From positions 20,330,112 to 20,394,111 of the forward strand of contig NC_049992.1 in the NCBI RefSeq assembly GCF_000003815.2: a stretch of DNA of 64,000 nucleotides, in the 5' to 3' direction. A program made the translations under genes and the position numbers. Under the pieces are notes generated by a model. It searched no databases. It was not told the DNA's origin and saw only the letters and a program-made list of their open reading frames with translations. This document shows, piece by piece, positions 43,052 to 53,825 of the stretch; positions within the stretch are counted from its first letter, which is position 1; each line of letters begins with the position of its first letter. The DNA comes from Branchiostoma floridae (lineage: Eukaryota > Chordata > Leptocardii > Amphioxiformes > Branchiostomatidae).

Positions 43052-46000
43052 CTGAAAAAAACGGTAAAATATGAAAAATATTACAGTTTTTTTTAGTCAA
43101 TTTGAGCTACGTGTTCCTTGATTTTGTTCACGACATAGTTTCATTTCTACTTTGGGGACAGTAGAGATGTTTTCACGGTCCACAATTCCCTGCTGCATTA
43201 CGTTTACAGGATACAGATTTGAGAATCTAAGGATGCCTTCGCCGTATTTCATAAGATACAAACGTATTTCTATTAGATCCCAATATCTCGAAGATTGAAT
43301 TGATAACTCTAATGGTACGTTGAGAATAAAAAGCTGCAATGATTCTAATGTGTTAAAGTACTTGAATATAAGAAATTGTTGCTTCCGTCTGCAAGCAGAT
43401 GTTTGGCTGTTACAAAGGCCAACGAATAAGTGACAAAATATAGCCGGATTCAAAGGCATAGAAGAAGTCCTTAGACCCCAGACCTAACCTCTACTTGAGT
43501 ATGTTAATCAGTGTAATGGCTTAATAAATTATTTATTTATTGTATTGAGGCCAAGCCTAGGGAAAACGATATGTTGCAGGTTACAATTCTGGAAAAAAAG
43601 AAATTTTGGCCGACAAAAGCATTTAAGTAAAGTAAAGCAAAAATGCAATGGGATGTTCTATACTTTATTGTAATTTCACATATGTTCATTGCACAAGCAT
43701 ATTGTATTGCTAAATTAAACAAAGAATAACAGTGCAAAAAATGATTTTTTTTAAACTAAGATTTTACATATGAAAATTTAATGTCCCTTCCAGCAAAAGA
43801 AAAAGAACACTAGGGTGGGCGATTTTTGCTAAGGTCGAACCTGTAACCAAAAACCTATGTTTTCCTAGGTTTTAGGATTCTTACAATATCAACGGCAGAC
43901 TCGGGATTGGCCAGGCAGCGGGTGTGGAAGATCCCATTCAGCAGCATGTCAGAGAAGGTTTGTGCTTTCTCCTCTGTCCACGGGACAGCTTTGATGGCAT
44001 CCTCGTAAGTCATGCCTACCATGGCTGCTGGCGCAGTGATGTTCAATTCCAAAGTGTCATAGTCACTATAAATGCAACATTGAGGAAGGTAATGTTGAAA
44101 AGAACTGCCACAAGAAGATCAAACTTCTAAGATCACAATAGTGACCACATGCCAAGTAGAGCAACAGCAGTGACCGCATGTTATTTTAAAAGGGAAAAAC
44201 CTTGAATATTTCTGAATAAATAATTTTTTTTCACACATTTGCGAACCAGATGAAATTAGTATTTTCTTGAAATAATCTTCTTAATGTATGAAGATTATGA
44301 AGTTTTGAGCATCGATGACGATGGTATTGTTAAGGTCCCATATTCAACATAGTGTACACTTAAGTAGCCTCCTTCACCGGTCTCTCTGTAGGCATTGGGA
44401 TACGTTGTAGGGGGTGGCTGGGGTACCGTGGTGGTGTCAAGAGACCGGGTCGATTCGCTATTTGTAACAAGGAATGCGCCGGGAAAGGTGTATACTAACG
44501 AAAAGTTTTAGTGGGCCGTATGCGTGTATCCGTTTGGTTGAGGACAGCATAACTCGAGACGCCTTGAATTGATCCAGATGAGATTTGGAAGGTGGGTAAG
44601 GGTCAGGGAAGTAAAGGTCAAGTGCGATAATGGGCCCCCCGGCGGCTTCCTAAGGAACTGAAGCAATTCTATTGTTGACATCTCATGTTCTAGACATGCT
44701 GTGGTCGTGATGTTTGTGTGGTAGATAGCCCTTGGGGAAGAGAGTAAAAACTGTGAGTTTAAACCCCCGAGCGGCTTTGCAGCTGAACTGCAGACACCCG
44801 TTTCTTGTCAAACTTTGGACGAGAATAACTTGAGAACGTGTTGAAAAATCATCAAACTTATCACACATGTAAGTGAGAAAAAGAGAAATGTCAACACATA
44901 TCAATTACAGAAATAACCAAATAGTTTGCATAATTAATGAGATAATATGAACGTGTTGACAGATCATTATGATTTTTTGAATACGTATGTAGATAGCCTA
45001 GGTGAATAATTACATAACGGGATACTATTCATGCAAATTAACAGCTAGTTTTCATAAAGGAAAGCTTATAAATCCACTGCAGTCCATGATGGGACTTTCA
45101 AACTTGTCACGTAAGTAATTGACGACCACATTTGCATAGATAATGGAGAAATATATAATAATTCCATTGTGGTAAATGATGGGAATTTTATACAACAGAA
45201 CGAAGCTGAGTGAGCATCATTATACACAAACCATGCAAATTAGTTTCATATTTACATAATTAATCAGGAAACAATAAAATTGCCTTCTCTGCTATAATAG
45301 GACTTATAATTTCGACTTGTGATAGAGAAGGTGGTCAACCGAGACAAATTTTGCAAATCGTGACCTTATTTGAATCAAACGGAAAAATATAAATACACTC
45401 GAAAATATTCAAACCATTTGGCGAAGGTATGAGGTCGTGGAACTCTAGTTGTGTAAAATATGTATTCTAAATGCTTACAAGTCAGCATCCTGGATTCCAG
45501 CGAAGCCGGACGTGGTATAGAGACTTGGGGTACTCACACAGTCAGTCAGGTTGAACTTTGGGTAGTATTGGAAACCGGCCAGGCACAATTCATCCTTTAT
45601 ATCGAGTCCACCCTGCACAGAGGACCAAATTTGTACTGTTCAAGGACGACCTAATGAAGAGGTCAAATTTTCATGAAGTATTTCCTGCTATTGGAGAAAG
45701 CTAAGATGCAAATCGCCTGGGTTGAATGATCTGGAAGTTTAATTAAGGATCATGTATATGTATTTTTATGAAATCCTTTTGCGGATTAACTGATGCAATA
45801 AGCTTGAAAAAGGCAGTTTACCACTTACAAACGTAACGTGTTCCTTGTGCGTCGAATCGTAGGTACATTCTATAATCAGACTGTCACCCTGGAAAAGATT
45901 TGAAAAAAAAGATGTTAGAGAAAATTACGACTAAGGTTTGTGTACACTATGTTCTGGCTTTAGTACTTTCCAAATGAAAATCGTTTTGGGGGGAGGTTAC

Positions 46001-49000
46001 AATTTCCTAATAAAATTTGTAGCATTACGTCAATTTGACACAATATTGTTACCCAGCGAGAAAAGAAGCAACTGGTAGTGGATGAAGTGAAGAGAATGAT
46101 GGAAGAGAGGAAAGTAAAGGTTGTTGGTCAACACCAGCAGGGAGCCTGGATTAACTGGGAGAGCACAGTGGACAGAAAGTTAACGTGGAAAAACATGTGG
46201 GGAAAACCAGACTAGAGATTAAGTTTCCTAATAAGGGCAGCCTATGACATCATCCCATGTCCAAGAAACCTAAGCAGATGGTATTCAAAGAAGAATCTTG
46301 TGAGTTGTGTGGGGCAAAAAAAGGCCAACCTAAAGCATATCCTTTCTGCCTGCACTACCTCTTTAAAACAGGGAAGATACACCTGGCGTCACAACCAAGC
46401 TCTGAGGATCCTGGCTGCAACCTTAGACGAGGGAAGGAGAAAGGCAAGCAGCAATAGAGTTCAGAACCAGTCCTTCATCCCGTTCGTCAAGGAACTGCAG
46501 AAAGCGGCTCCAGCCAGCAGAAGGAGAGGTGAAGGTCTGTTGAGCAAAGGACGGTGGGAGATACAGTCGACCTGGACAACCGCTTAGTCTTCCCAAGAGC
46601 CATCTGCGAAACGACTCTGCGCCCGGACATAGTGCTTTGGTCACCAGCACAGAGAACAGTCGTCATAGTCGAGTTAACCGTCCCTTGGGAAGAAAATGTC
46701 CATGCAGCGTTCGAGAGGAAAAAGCTCAAGTACCAAGACCTAGTACAACAGTGTGCAGAGAACAGTTGGAGGGCGTTGCTATACCCAGTAGAGGTAGGAT
46801 GCAGGGGATTCGTAGGAACATCCATCACACGCCTCTGTAGAGAACTCTCAATCAGTCACAAGCAGCTAGTGAAAGCGTTATTTGAAGAAGTGGAGCGATG
46901 CAGCTTTTGGCTGTGGGTTAAGAGGAAAGATCTGCGGATGGGAACCAATGAGTAGTAGTCAGAAGAGTTGCAGAAAAGCAGAGTGAAGACGTACGCCCTG
47001 CTGTCTCCCCACCTAGAGGCCGTCTCAGATTAGGGGACGAAACGACCGATGAGAGTTGGATCTGACTGATGATTTCTGTAACTCAAGGCGCTGGAAAGTG
47101 CGACAAGTAGCAAGCCTACTAGGCAGGTGAGTTTCAGACTCATGCTGTATACGTTCAAAACCTTTCAACAACAACATAGACAGTTATTTTTACCTCGGTA
47201 GCCACTTGTACGGGGACGGTCGCTATAGCTTTCCAGTCTGAACATATGGGACCGCCGCTGTCGCAAACTCAGCATGTGTGACTAATTACTAAAGTACATT
47301 GTCTTCTCGCGCGATCTCGGTTTCCGTGCCATTATGGATCACCCGGGCGCTTATCTTCACCCCCAGCGGTCGGGTGGCAAGGTTTACGCCGACGATGTGT
47401 ATGGGCTGTCCGAGCTCCTCAAGGAACTGAAACCAAACGAATATATAATATATACATCCTTAGCAGGTGGCAAGGTTTACGCCGACGATGTGTATGGGCT
47501 GTCCGAGCTCCTCGAGGAACTGAAACCAAACGTATCCTAGTAATATTTAGAGACTTACATAAGCAATGAAACATTGTTTCGCAAACAAGACTTAATAAAT
47601 AAATTTTTATTGCAAATTCATGCCCGAGTGCAAATTGCAGACAAAGTCAAGTAGTGTTATACATAATCGTATACTTAACAGAGAAGTTAATGGGAACTAT
47701 AGGTAAATCAAACGAGAAATAACGTCTGATCTAAACGTAATTCTACTTAAGCTATTTGATGGGTTTGATTTCTTTTCCGTATGCAGTGGGAGATGATTTG
47801 TCCAACAGTTTCATTTATAATGGGGTTGGACGAAGTAAAAGAAGACTATTTATTGTTGGTCGGTAAGGTGAGAATAGCTTGGGAAAGATTTGCAGGTTTT
47901 CAGGAAAAGTTTGTTTCTTTCGGAATAATATAGTGACATTTTCTTGATAATACAGTGACACTGGTTTTAACATTGACAATCTTCAATGTAATAAGATGGG
48001 GATTTCAATAACAACGTAAAACTAATTATACTAGGGCACATCCTCACTTATCGCTACCAAAACTATCATATATAAAACGGATTGGAATGCGAAAGTTTAC
48101 TTTTATTTATTGATGGAAACCAAACGCCCAAGGCATCGATGGCGGTCCCAGATAACACTTTTTCAAAGGTTGTGACATTAATTGTTAGCAGTGGAAAGGC
48201 ATTCATATAGCCTAACACAGCAAGCTTCCATTGCCTGTAGCTAGTTCATATTGCATACCAGACGGCATGGCATTAATAGCCAACCTTACTCTCTCTCCCA
48301 CTCTCTCTTTCAAACAGTGTTTGATATTTTTCGTTGGAAGTTAACATAATCTCTTTTTTTTCAAATCAGGTGAAAATCAATGCAAACTTATGCCATCGAT
48401 GAAGTAGATATGATGTGGCATTTTATATACCATATCATTTCAATTTGACACTCTCTACAACAAAATCCATGATGCACCGAGGAAGAGATGTTCGCTACAT
48501 CACTATCAACGGTTGTTGACCACCCTACAAGATTCATAAATAGGAAAAAAAAACAATTAGCAATCTCCTTTGTTTTCTTTTCTTTGACACTTAGATCCTT
48601 CTTAATATTTGAATTTTCCATGGCGCAAAGAAGCAAATAAGTACTACCTACCGCGCTTAGGCATCTTGAATTGCAAAATCCCGCTGACACGAACGCCTCA
48701 GCGTGAGGCGGCACAACGTGGTATTTATTCACCCCCACTCCAACCAGCAGGACACCCATATCGTTATCCCTCAGCTCGGGCGTGTATGTCAGCCTCAGCC
48801 CCGAACTGTCATGTATACCTATATATGAAACGGCAGGCGGATAGATTTCAACTTGGGCGGGCCGACTCTCTTCGCAGCGAGGAGCTTACAATAGGTGGGG
48901 CTAAATCACTTGGGTCTGGAGCGGCTAAGCTGCTCTGGCGTTATGTGACATAAAAGTTAGCGCAGGCCTAAAAAAAAATTAAAAGCCCCCGTCTGAATAG

Positions 49001-52000
49001 GGTTAGGCCACAGCAAGTAAATTTTATGGATAAAATCGTCTGCAGACTGCAAAAATAGTGCGAAAGGGCAAAAAAAAACAAGATGAATTAAAGGGACAAA
49101 ACATGCTATCTGAGCCAACAAGGCATTCATTTCTGTATTCAAGACATGTACTGGTGTGGTAAAAGTGACACTAGCGTGGGAGACCGGCATCACCAACAAA
49201 GTGGGTAACTACACTAATGGCCTCCATATTGGTGTCTCTTTTACAACAATCCCATAAACAACATACTTGCTCTTTTCGGTACTTTTTTCTTGTTTGTTTA
49301 TTTATTCGCAAAACAAAATATATAAAACAATACAGAAAAGAATTCATAAAAAACAGGTGCAGGAGGAGGGAAAAACCGTAAACACTTATACTATACCTCC
49401 TCATCTAATCTTAACAAATGTAGGGTAGTCGGTAAAGAACAAAGAAGAGTAACTCATAGGATGAGATAATGATACAAAAGGATAATCAAATAATAATAAT
49501 CTAAATTGAGATAAGATAATAACTGACAATATGAGACTACTATAGGGGGCTAGGATGGTTTATGAGATGGGTTTTAGGGGACTTTTAAAAGTAGGAAATT
49601 TTTTTTTGGTTCATTTGTCTGAAGGCTGTTTCATATTGTGACACATGTGTATTTTACGGAGGACTGCGCTAATGATGTGCGGAAGAGTTGATTAAAGCCC
49701 CGGTCACAAGAATCGTACGATTGACTGCGATGGTGGTTTTATGCGCGGCATAAGCGCAGTACGTCGTAAGTCGGGGAAGAATCGGAAGCAATGGTTAAAA
49801 TATATGAAGCCGTGGTCACAAGGATCGTAGTGCATCGTACGATGAGGTCATAAGAGCGTACCTGCGTCAATCGCAGAGAAATCATAGTAAATCGGGGAGC
49901 CTCCTATGACGAGAATAGAGCTGAAATGGATTTTGAACATGTTCAAAATTTCGCTATCGTCGTAAGATTTTATTTGCCCCCAAAGCAGACTTCATTACGG
50001 CAATTTTTGTCTACTGATGAGGTTTTAGATTTATGAATTTTTAGCATGTTGTGATGGTTTCAGTTTTCCCTGATATTGTCGATATTGACGAAAAGGGAAA
50101 ATATATCAGTCGCAACTGCCACAGTCGCAACCAGAGAACAGCGCGCCCCGCACAGGTGATGCAGACAATTGTTTGATCGCTTCATGCACGTGAGTTTATA
50201 ATTAGATCAAATCTCAGCTCTCGTCGGTCTTGGGTCAGTTTACCATAATCGTAATAACCATGGGGACAACTCAAACATAAAGGCAGGCTCTATGAGTCGG
50301 AAATATATATGATATAATGCTTATGATGTGATTTTTGTATGATGGCATCTTTTTGTTGATAGCATATCATGATACGATCTTCGAAAGAGCCTGACACGTA
50401 GAGCCGGCAAGCAGGCCGAGACAACCATACCAGTACTCACGCTTGATTTGAACTTTTGCTTGTAATACTCTTGTTGTCATGGTCTTTTTAAATTCATTTT
50501 TACAGTTAAAGATATTATAGGAAGGTATTCAGCAGCTATGTCCACATTTTGTTGGTTAAAGAAGCACAAAAACGGTCAGACGGCTATACAGAAGAGACAC
50601 AAGTGAAAAATCGTACGACGCTGGAAAAATTTTGAACATCATCCGATGCTCTGTGATGGCTGATTTTGCTTGCGATTTAGCTGCGATCCACTGTGATCAT
50701 CGTGCGATAGGCGTAATATGCCATCGCAAGGACGTCGTACGATTCTTGTGACCGGGGCTTATGTAGTTGATTTCTTTACCTGGCATGATAGTTGTGTACA
50801 CGTGAATTAGGGTTAAGAAAATTTTCAAATAGATCGAGGAGTTTGTCGGAAAGGAAGTTAAACGTGAATATACTAATTTACAACTTAATGATATCATGCA
50901 TGATTAATGGTCTTGATTCTAGAAATAAAGGAGCTGTATGTGAGAGAAAATCATAGGTAGTGGCTATTTGCGTGGATTTCTTTTGCAGGGTTATAAGAGG
51001 GTGTATGGTTGTTTTTTATTTACTTTATCGTCATATTGACCACCGCTGCAGAAGGAAAGAAATTCTTGTGTTTTTTTTCTGAAATCAGGCGAAAAGTAAT
51101 GCGCGCGCTCATGTCATCCAAAAAATTTACTTGCTGTGGCCTTAACGTGCTCGAGGAGTGGATCTCCTCAAACACGAGACTCATGTGTTAGACAATGTGC
51201 CATCAACACAGAAGAAGAACCACTGGATACATCCTGTCGGACAGGAGTGCCACAAGTTCTTAATACGAGGGGAGTTCAAGAAGTAATCCACCTGACCCAT
51301 TTCCCAAAGGAGGAGAGTAATGAAACTTGGTGCAGTTATTAGTCTTTCTCTTCATAGGAATCACCAAGAGTTATGCATTTCTACCATCGTTTGATGCAGC
51401 TCTGTACACCGTTTTTGTAGGACGCCCCAGGTTGGTCATGCAACAGATGCCTCATCAATGGCAGAAGAGGGACGACCAGGTCTGGGAGCTGTTTCCACAG
51501 ACTTCCGGCCATGTTTGAATTCACAATGCCAGCGTTTTACAAGGTCATATGATGGGGAATCATCACCATAAGTTTCTTTTATTTCATCAAAAGTCTCATT
51601 TGGTATGCGTCCTTTCAAATACAAAAACCGGATCACTGCGCGACACTCAACTGGCTCCATTTCACACCTGGTCCATTTCACACCTGACTTAGTTCAAACA
51701 CCTTTAAATCAAAAACCAAAATTAGTTCAGAGCTGTTTTTTGCAACATAACCTATAGAGATATGAATCATTACATATGCAAAATGTCATCTAGATCAGAC
51801 AACTGGAAGTGGGTCAGCTGGATTACTTCTTGAACGCCCCTCGTATGACGTTCTTTGGAGGTAGACGTAAAATCTAACATAGCATATGAGCCTGTAAAGT
51901 AAATAAGGGACATCTCAATATACAAGAACAATATCGTTATGTCTTTAAATTAAGAGTTATTACCTCCATGAAAAATGGAGGTATAGTTTTTTGGTGTGTC

Positions 52001-52795
52001 TGTGTGTCTTCCTGTCTGCCTGTCTGTCTGTATTTCCGCATATTTGTAGTCAGTATTATACTCTAGAACCTCAGGATGGATTGTAATGATTTTTTGGTAT
52101 GTGTAACAATCTGAAATACATGTGACATGTGCAATTTGTGGCAGGAGGAAGATTAGCAGATGACAATTATGCCAATAATTCCCTAAATGAATAAACAATA
52201 TGAAAGTCCACACCGGTAATTATTCTCGGTAAAAGTAGAAAGGATTGAATTGTAACCATTGTGACCTGTGTTAGTTATTAGTTAAAGGTGTACATAACTT
52301 TACATGAATTATGCAAATGTTTAGGTAATTTGCATAATCAGAATATTTCAAAATCGTATGGGGTCTCTGAAATCTTGTATTCGGCTGTTCTGATCGAGAT
52401 TTTATGTTAGGTGTCACTCTTCTACAACTGCACTCCCTATATATTGATTTGAGAACATGACGGCTACCCCACGCCATTTTGATAACAAAGGACGGCATAT
52501 AATTTGGTTGCCATCCTTTTTTTAGAAAGCGATGTAGCTTTAAAAAGCGATGAGGGGTTTTAAAAAGCAATATGCTTCCTAGAAATTGTTGCAAACGTGG
52601 ACGGAAACCGGCTAGATTGGGTACAATAAACGTGTGAGAGGTGACCTGGAGCTGCAAACTTTAAATAAGCCAAACATTTTCTACCCTCTGACCTGATGCC
52701 AGCTGAGGGTTGTCGTAGTGCATCTCCATGATCACATAACCGCTATCCTCGTCATCACCGATGGGGTAGCCAACGTGGTCTGGAGTGAGGACGGT
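42839..52795 (-). CDS. copper type II monooxygenase (DBH/MOXD1-like), 3' part of gene
   Basis: Minus-strand exons 52693-52795, 48652-48818, (47194-47237 tentative), 45829-45888, 45479-45612, 43885-44065 and 42839-43051 have GT/AG sites and agreeing phases. Together they cover the C-terminal half of the family, which hydroxylates small aromatic or peptide substrates using two copper sites, oxygen and ascorbate in the secretory pathway. Seen: YVIMEMHYDNP (its His aligns with the third CuH ligand), GIHDSSGLRLTYTPELRD, SAGFCNSRC, GDSLIIECTYDS, and GGLDIKDELCLAGFQYYP. Relatives have DEMC, where Met is the CuM ligand; here it is DELC. No exon with the CuM His-x-His pair was found. The 5' exons (DOMON domain and the CuH His-His pair) are not visible up to 64 kb. 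It is either a diverged non-enzymatic member or a decaying gene. Confidence 0.82.
43885..44065 (-). CDS. monooxygenase exon
   Basis: Acceptor TTTATAG, donor GTAAGA, 181 bp, entering in phase 2 and leaving in phase 0. Translation: DYDTLELNITAPAAMVGMTY, then KAVPWTEEKAQTFSDMLLNG and HTRCLANPESAVDI. It contains one N-glycosylation sequon (NIT). It corresponds to the region after the copper-binding core in family members, where one more cysteine is expected. Confidence 0.75.
44540..45452 (+). mobile_element. octamer-rich element, copy D
   Basis: It begins near 'gacagcataactcgagac' and ends at 'aaggtatgaggtcgtggaactctagtt', 27 bp from a donor-side exon edge of gene 2 (45479). Modules are the same as copies A-C but more diverged. 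Confidence 0.7.
45479..45612 (-). CDS. monooxygenase exon with CuM methionine position
   Basis: Acceptor TGTGCAG, donor GTAAGC, 134 bp, phase 0 to phase 2. It reads GGLDIKDELCLAGFQYYPKF, NLTDCVSTPSL and FAGIQDAD. The family signature is GG-x4-(D/E)EMC-x5-YYP; the methionine codon is TTG (Leu) here. Everything else in the motif, including Cys and YYP, is kept. Confidence 0.85.
45829..45888 (-). CDS. monooxygenase 60-bp exon
   Basis: Acceptor TTTTCCAG, donor GTAAGT, exactly 20 codons in phase 0: GDSLIIECTYDSTHKEHVTF. It matches the GDSLIIECxYDS segment of DBH/MOXD proteins and joins the next exon as HVTF-GGLD. Confidence 0.88.
46050..46955 (+). pseudogene. RLE-type non-LTR retrotransposon fragment, second family
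   Basis: A plus-strand remnant antisense to gene 2, inside an intron. The frame runs QHQQGAWINWESTVDRKLTW, a stop at about 46211, RLSFLIRAAYDIIPCPRNLS, then LKHILSACTTSLKQGRYTWRHN. The zinc CELCG pair sits in another frame next to an A7 run (about 46316-46322), so a slippage frameshift splits it. The last part (46554-46955) has RPDIVLW and IVELTVPWEENVHAAFERKK, the PD-(D/E)xK endonuclease core. It is homologous in layout to the 450-aa frame at 36778-38130 but differs in sequence, so it is another family. Confidence 0.82.
47194..47237 (-). CDS. possible small exon of the monooxygenase gene
   Basis: CAG acceptor and GTAAAA donor. It reads WKAIATVPVQVATE and leaves in phase 0, as the next exon (GDSLIIEC) needs. 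The VPVQV part fits the 'EPVTVLPGDSL' position of relatives. An alternative acceptor 20 bp further (to 47257) would give GGPICSDWKA. Tentative. Confidence 0.35.
47334..47540 (+). other. short frame with a 67-bp near-perfect duplication
   Basis: The frame MDHPGAYLHPQRSGGKVYAD continues to a second copy of GGKVYADDVYGLSELLEELK. Units 47373-47439 and 47466-47532 differ at one base seen. The spacer ends 'ccttagcag', like a splice acceptor. It may be a duplicated exon fragment of an unrecognised gene, or captured cellular sequence. Confidence 0.4.
47541..48651. other. intron of gene 2 where the CuM exon would be expected
   Basis: Both strands were read for a His-x-His exon (GTGNGTRTG on the plus strand) and for a YDFNF-like segment; neither was found. 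No element ends recognised. Confidence 0.45.
48652..48818 (-). CDS. monooxygenase exon after the CuH site
   Basis: Acceptor TATATAG, donor GTAGGT, 167 bp, phase 1 to phase 0. It reads IHDSSGLRLTYTPELRDNDM, GVLLVGVGVN and PPHAEAFVSAGFCNSRCLSA. The DSSGLRLxYTxxLR and GxC...C features match DBH/MOXD proteins. The next expected exon (CuM His-x-His) is not found. Confidence 0.85.
49006..51141. mobile_element. Harbinger-like element, 2,136 bp, with nested insertion
   Basis: GGCCACAGCAAGTAAATTTT at the left and AAATTTACTTGCTGTGGCC at the right are flanked by TTA on both sides (49003-49005, 51142-51144). The left part is homologous to 594-1085, the right part to the inverse of the left end of 7880-9031. 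It lacks a transposase and carries another TIR element at 49695-50760. It lies in an intron of gene 2. Confidence 0.85.
49695..50760. mobile_element. nested TIR element with AAGCCCCGGTCACAAGAATC ends
   Basis: The left AAGCCCCGGTCACAAGAATC and right GATTCTTGTGACCGGGGCTT are exact inverses, extending a few more bases (CGTACGA). A variant of the terminal motif (GTGGTCACAAGGATCGTA) recurs about 110 bp inside the left end. The target duplication could not be settled. No protein frame. Confidence 0.85.
51266..51843 (-). mobile_element. internally deleted mariner-type element
   Basis: TA duplications (51264-51265, 51844-51845) flank CGAGGGGAGTTCAAGAAGTA and its near inverse TACTTCTTGAACGCCCCTCG. 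At 578 bp it is about half the length of mariners and keeps only the start of the transposase. Confidence 0.9.
51436..51681 (-). pseudogene. mariner transposase N-terminal helix-turn-helix
   Basis: VECRAVIRFLYLKGRIPNET, then YGDDSPSYDLVKRWHCEFKH and GRKSVETAPRPGRPSSA match the N-terminal DNA-binding domain and linker of Mos1/SETMAR-type transposases (SYxTVxRWxxEF, GR.S.E..PR.GRP). The DDD/DDE catalytic domain is absent. Such a fragment could bind element ends but not cut. Confidence 0.88.
51957..52345 (+). mobile_element. octamer-rich family fragment, copy G
   Basis: It starts with the hairpin ACCTCCATGAAAAATGGAGGT, has a GTCTGTCTG run, and ends with ATTATGCAAATG...TAATTTGCATAATC. The remainder to the exon at 52693 has no feature. 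Confidence 0.6.
52693..52795 (-). CDS. monooxygenase exon with CuH histidine
   Basis: Acceptor TTCTGACAG, donor GTCAGA, 103 bp, phase 0 to phase 1. It reads TVLTPDHVGYPIGDDEDSGY, then VIMEMHYDNPQLAS. P-x2-VGYPIG and the HYDNP motif are diagnostic of the DBH/MOXD family; this His corresponds to the third CuH ligand. It is the most 5' exon I can find. Confidence 0.88.
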
Positions 52796-52959
52796 CTGTC
52801 AGAAAAAAAAGTGCACAACATCAGCACATTTTGCAATCAGCCTTGATAGGCAAAACATCGGAGTGCATCTATTCGGTTCTACACGATGGTAAAAAAATCC
52901 TGCAAAAGCCTGACGCGGCCAAGCTGAATATAATGTGTCTGGCAGAACTGACAGAACTT

Positions 52960-53110
52960 CATTTTGAAAACTTATTTGAGTTCCTATAAGACAGACACGT
53001 CTTGTCATGTGTTCTTGTAAACAATTTGCCTTCGTTTGGTTTTCGTTTTGTCTCTCATTATTGCCTAAAATATACACGATGATTGGATTCTCTATGCTTA
53101 TATGTAATGC
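52960..53110. mobile_element. relative of the 16.4-kb TTAA MITE
   Basis: 'cacgtcttgtcatgtgttctt', 'aacaatttgccttc' and 'attgcctaaaatatacacgatg' align in order with 16662-16755. Ends were not found. Confidence 0.5.
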
Positions 53111-53179
53111 AGGGGGCAAAGCTAAGGGTACAACCTGTCGTACTACAAAAAGTCCGTACATTTTGTTGAGAGCGCAAGG

Positions 53180-53820
53180 TGTTTTCTAAAAAAAGGAGTT
53201 GGGGAAGGAATGGAAGAGCAGGGATGCTGTACGTCTCAACGCACGTCACTCGCACGATTGTGCAAGGTATAAGTTTGTGGTCTGCACGCATGGATGTGAG
53301 CCGGTTCCGTGTATCGTTCGTTGCGCAAGTGGTAAGTGAGTTGAACGTACGATCTCTGTGTGATTGCCACGTAACATTACTCAGGCCCTGCTTACACGTG
53401 CTGCGCAATTCCACAGCACAATAGCAGAGAAAGTTCGACGTGCACGTAGAATTCTACGACGTGTCTGCGTACTCCAAAATCCGCTGTATTCCGTACGTTT
53501 TCGTAGGGAGGCGGTACTTACCACTTACGGATCCCAAAAGACTGCCCACGTTTTGGCACGTAGACAACACGCAGATGCACGTAAAGCTATGTGCACAACC
53601 GGCAGTACGTGCAATTTGTCCGTACGTTTTTTTATGGGGGGAGGCCACGTCCGCCACGTATTCTGAAAACGTGAAGAACGACTGGTAAGACGTAGTAACT
53701 GATTTCCAAGGGAGCCCTGTATATACATGTTCGCACATGTTCGCACAACGACGGGTAATACCGCCCCTTACGGAGTGACACACCCACTGCGAACCTCGAA
53801 ATGCGTCAAATGGACAATAC
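53180..53820. other. CpG- and ACGT-rich stretch
   Basis: 'tacgt', 'cacgt' and 'acgta' recur many times, unlike the surrounding AT-rich DNA. No convincing gene: both strands show overlapping short frames without family motifs. It could be an unclassified transposon or a CpG-rich regulatory stretch upstream of the visible part of gene 2. Confidence 0.4.
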
Positions 53821-53825
53821 TGCAT

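Noticed and set aside
43097-43459. 120-codon minus-strand frame between the last two monooxygenase exons
   Set aside because: It shows no family motif and the flanking exons already join in phase without it, so it reads as open intron.
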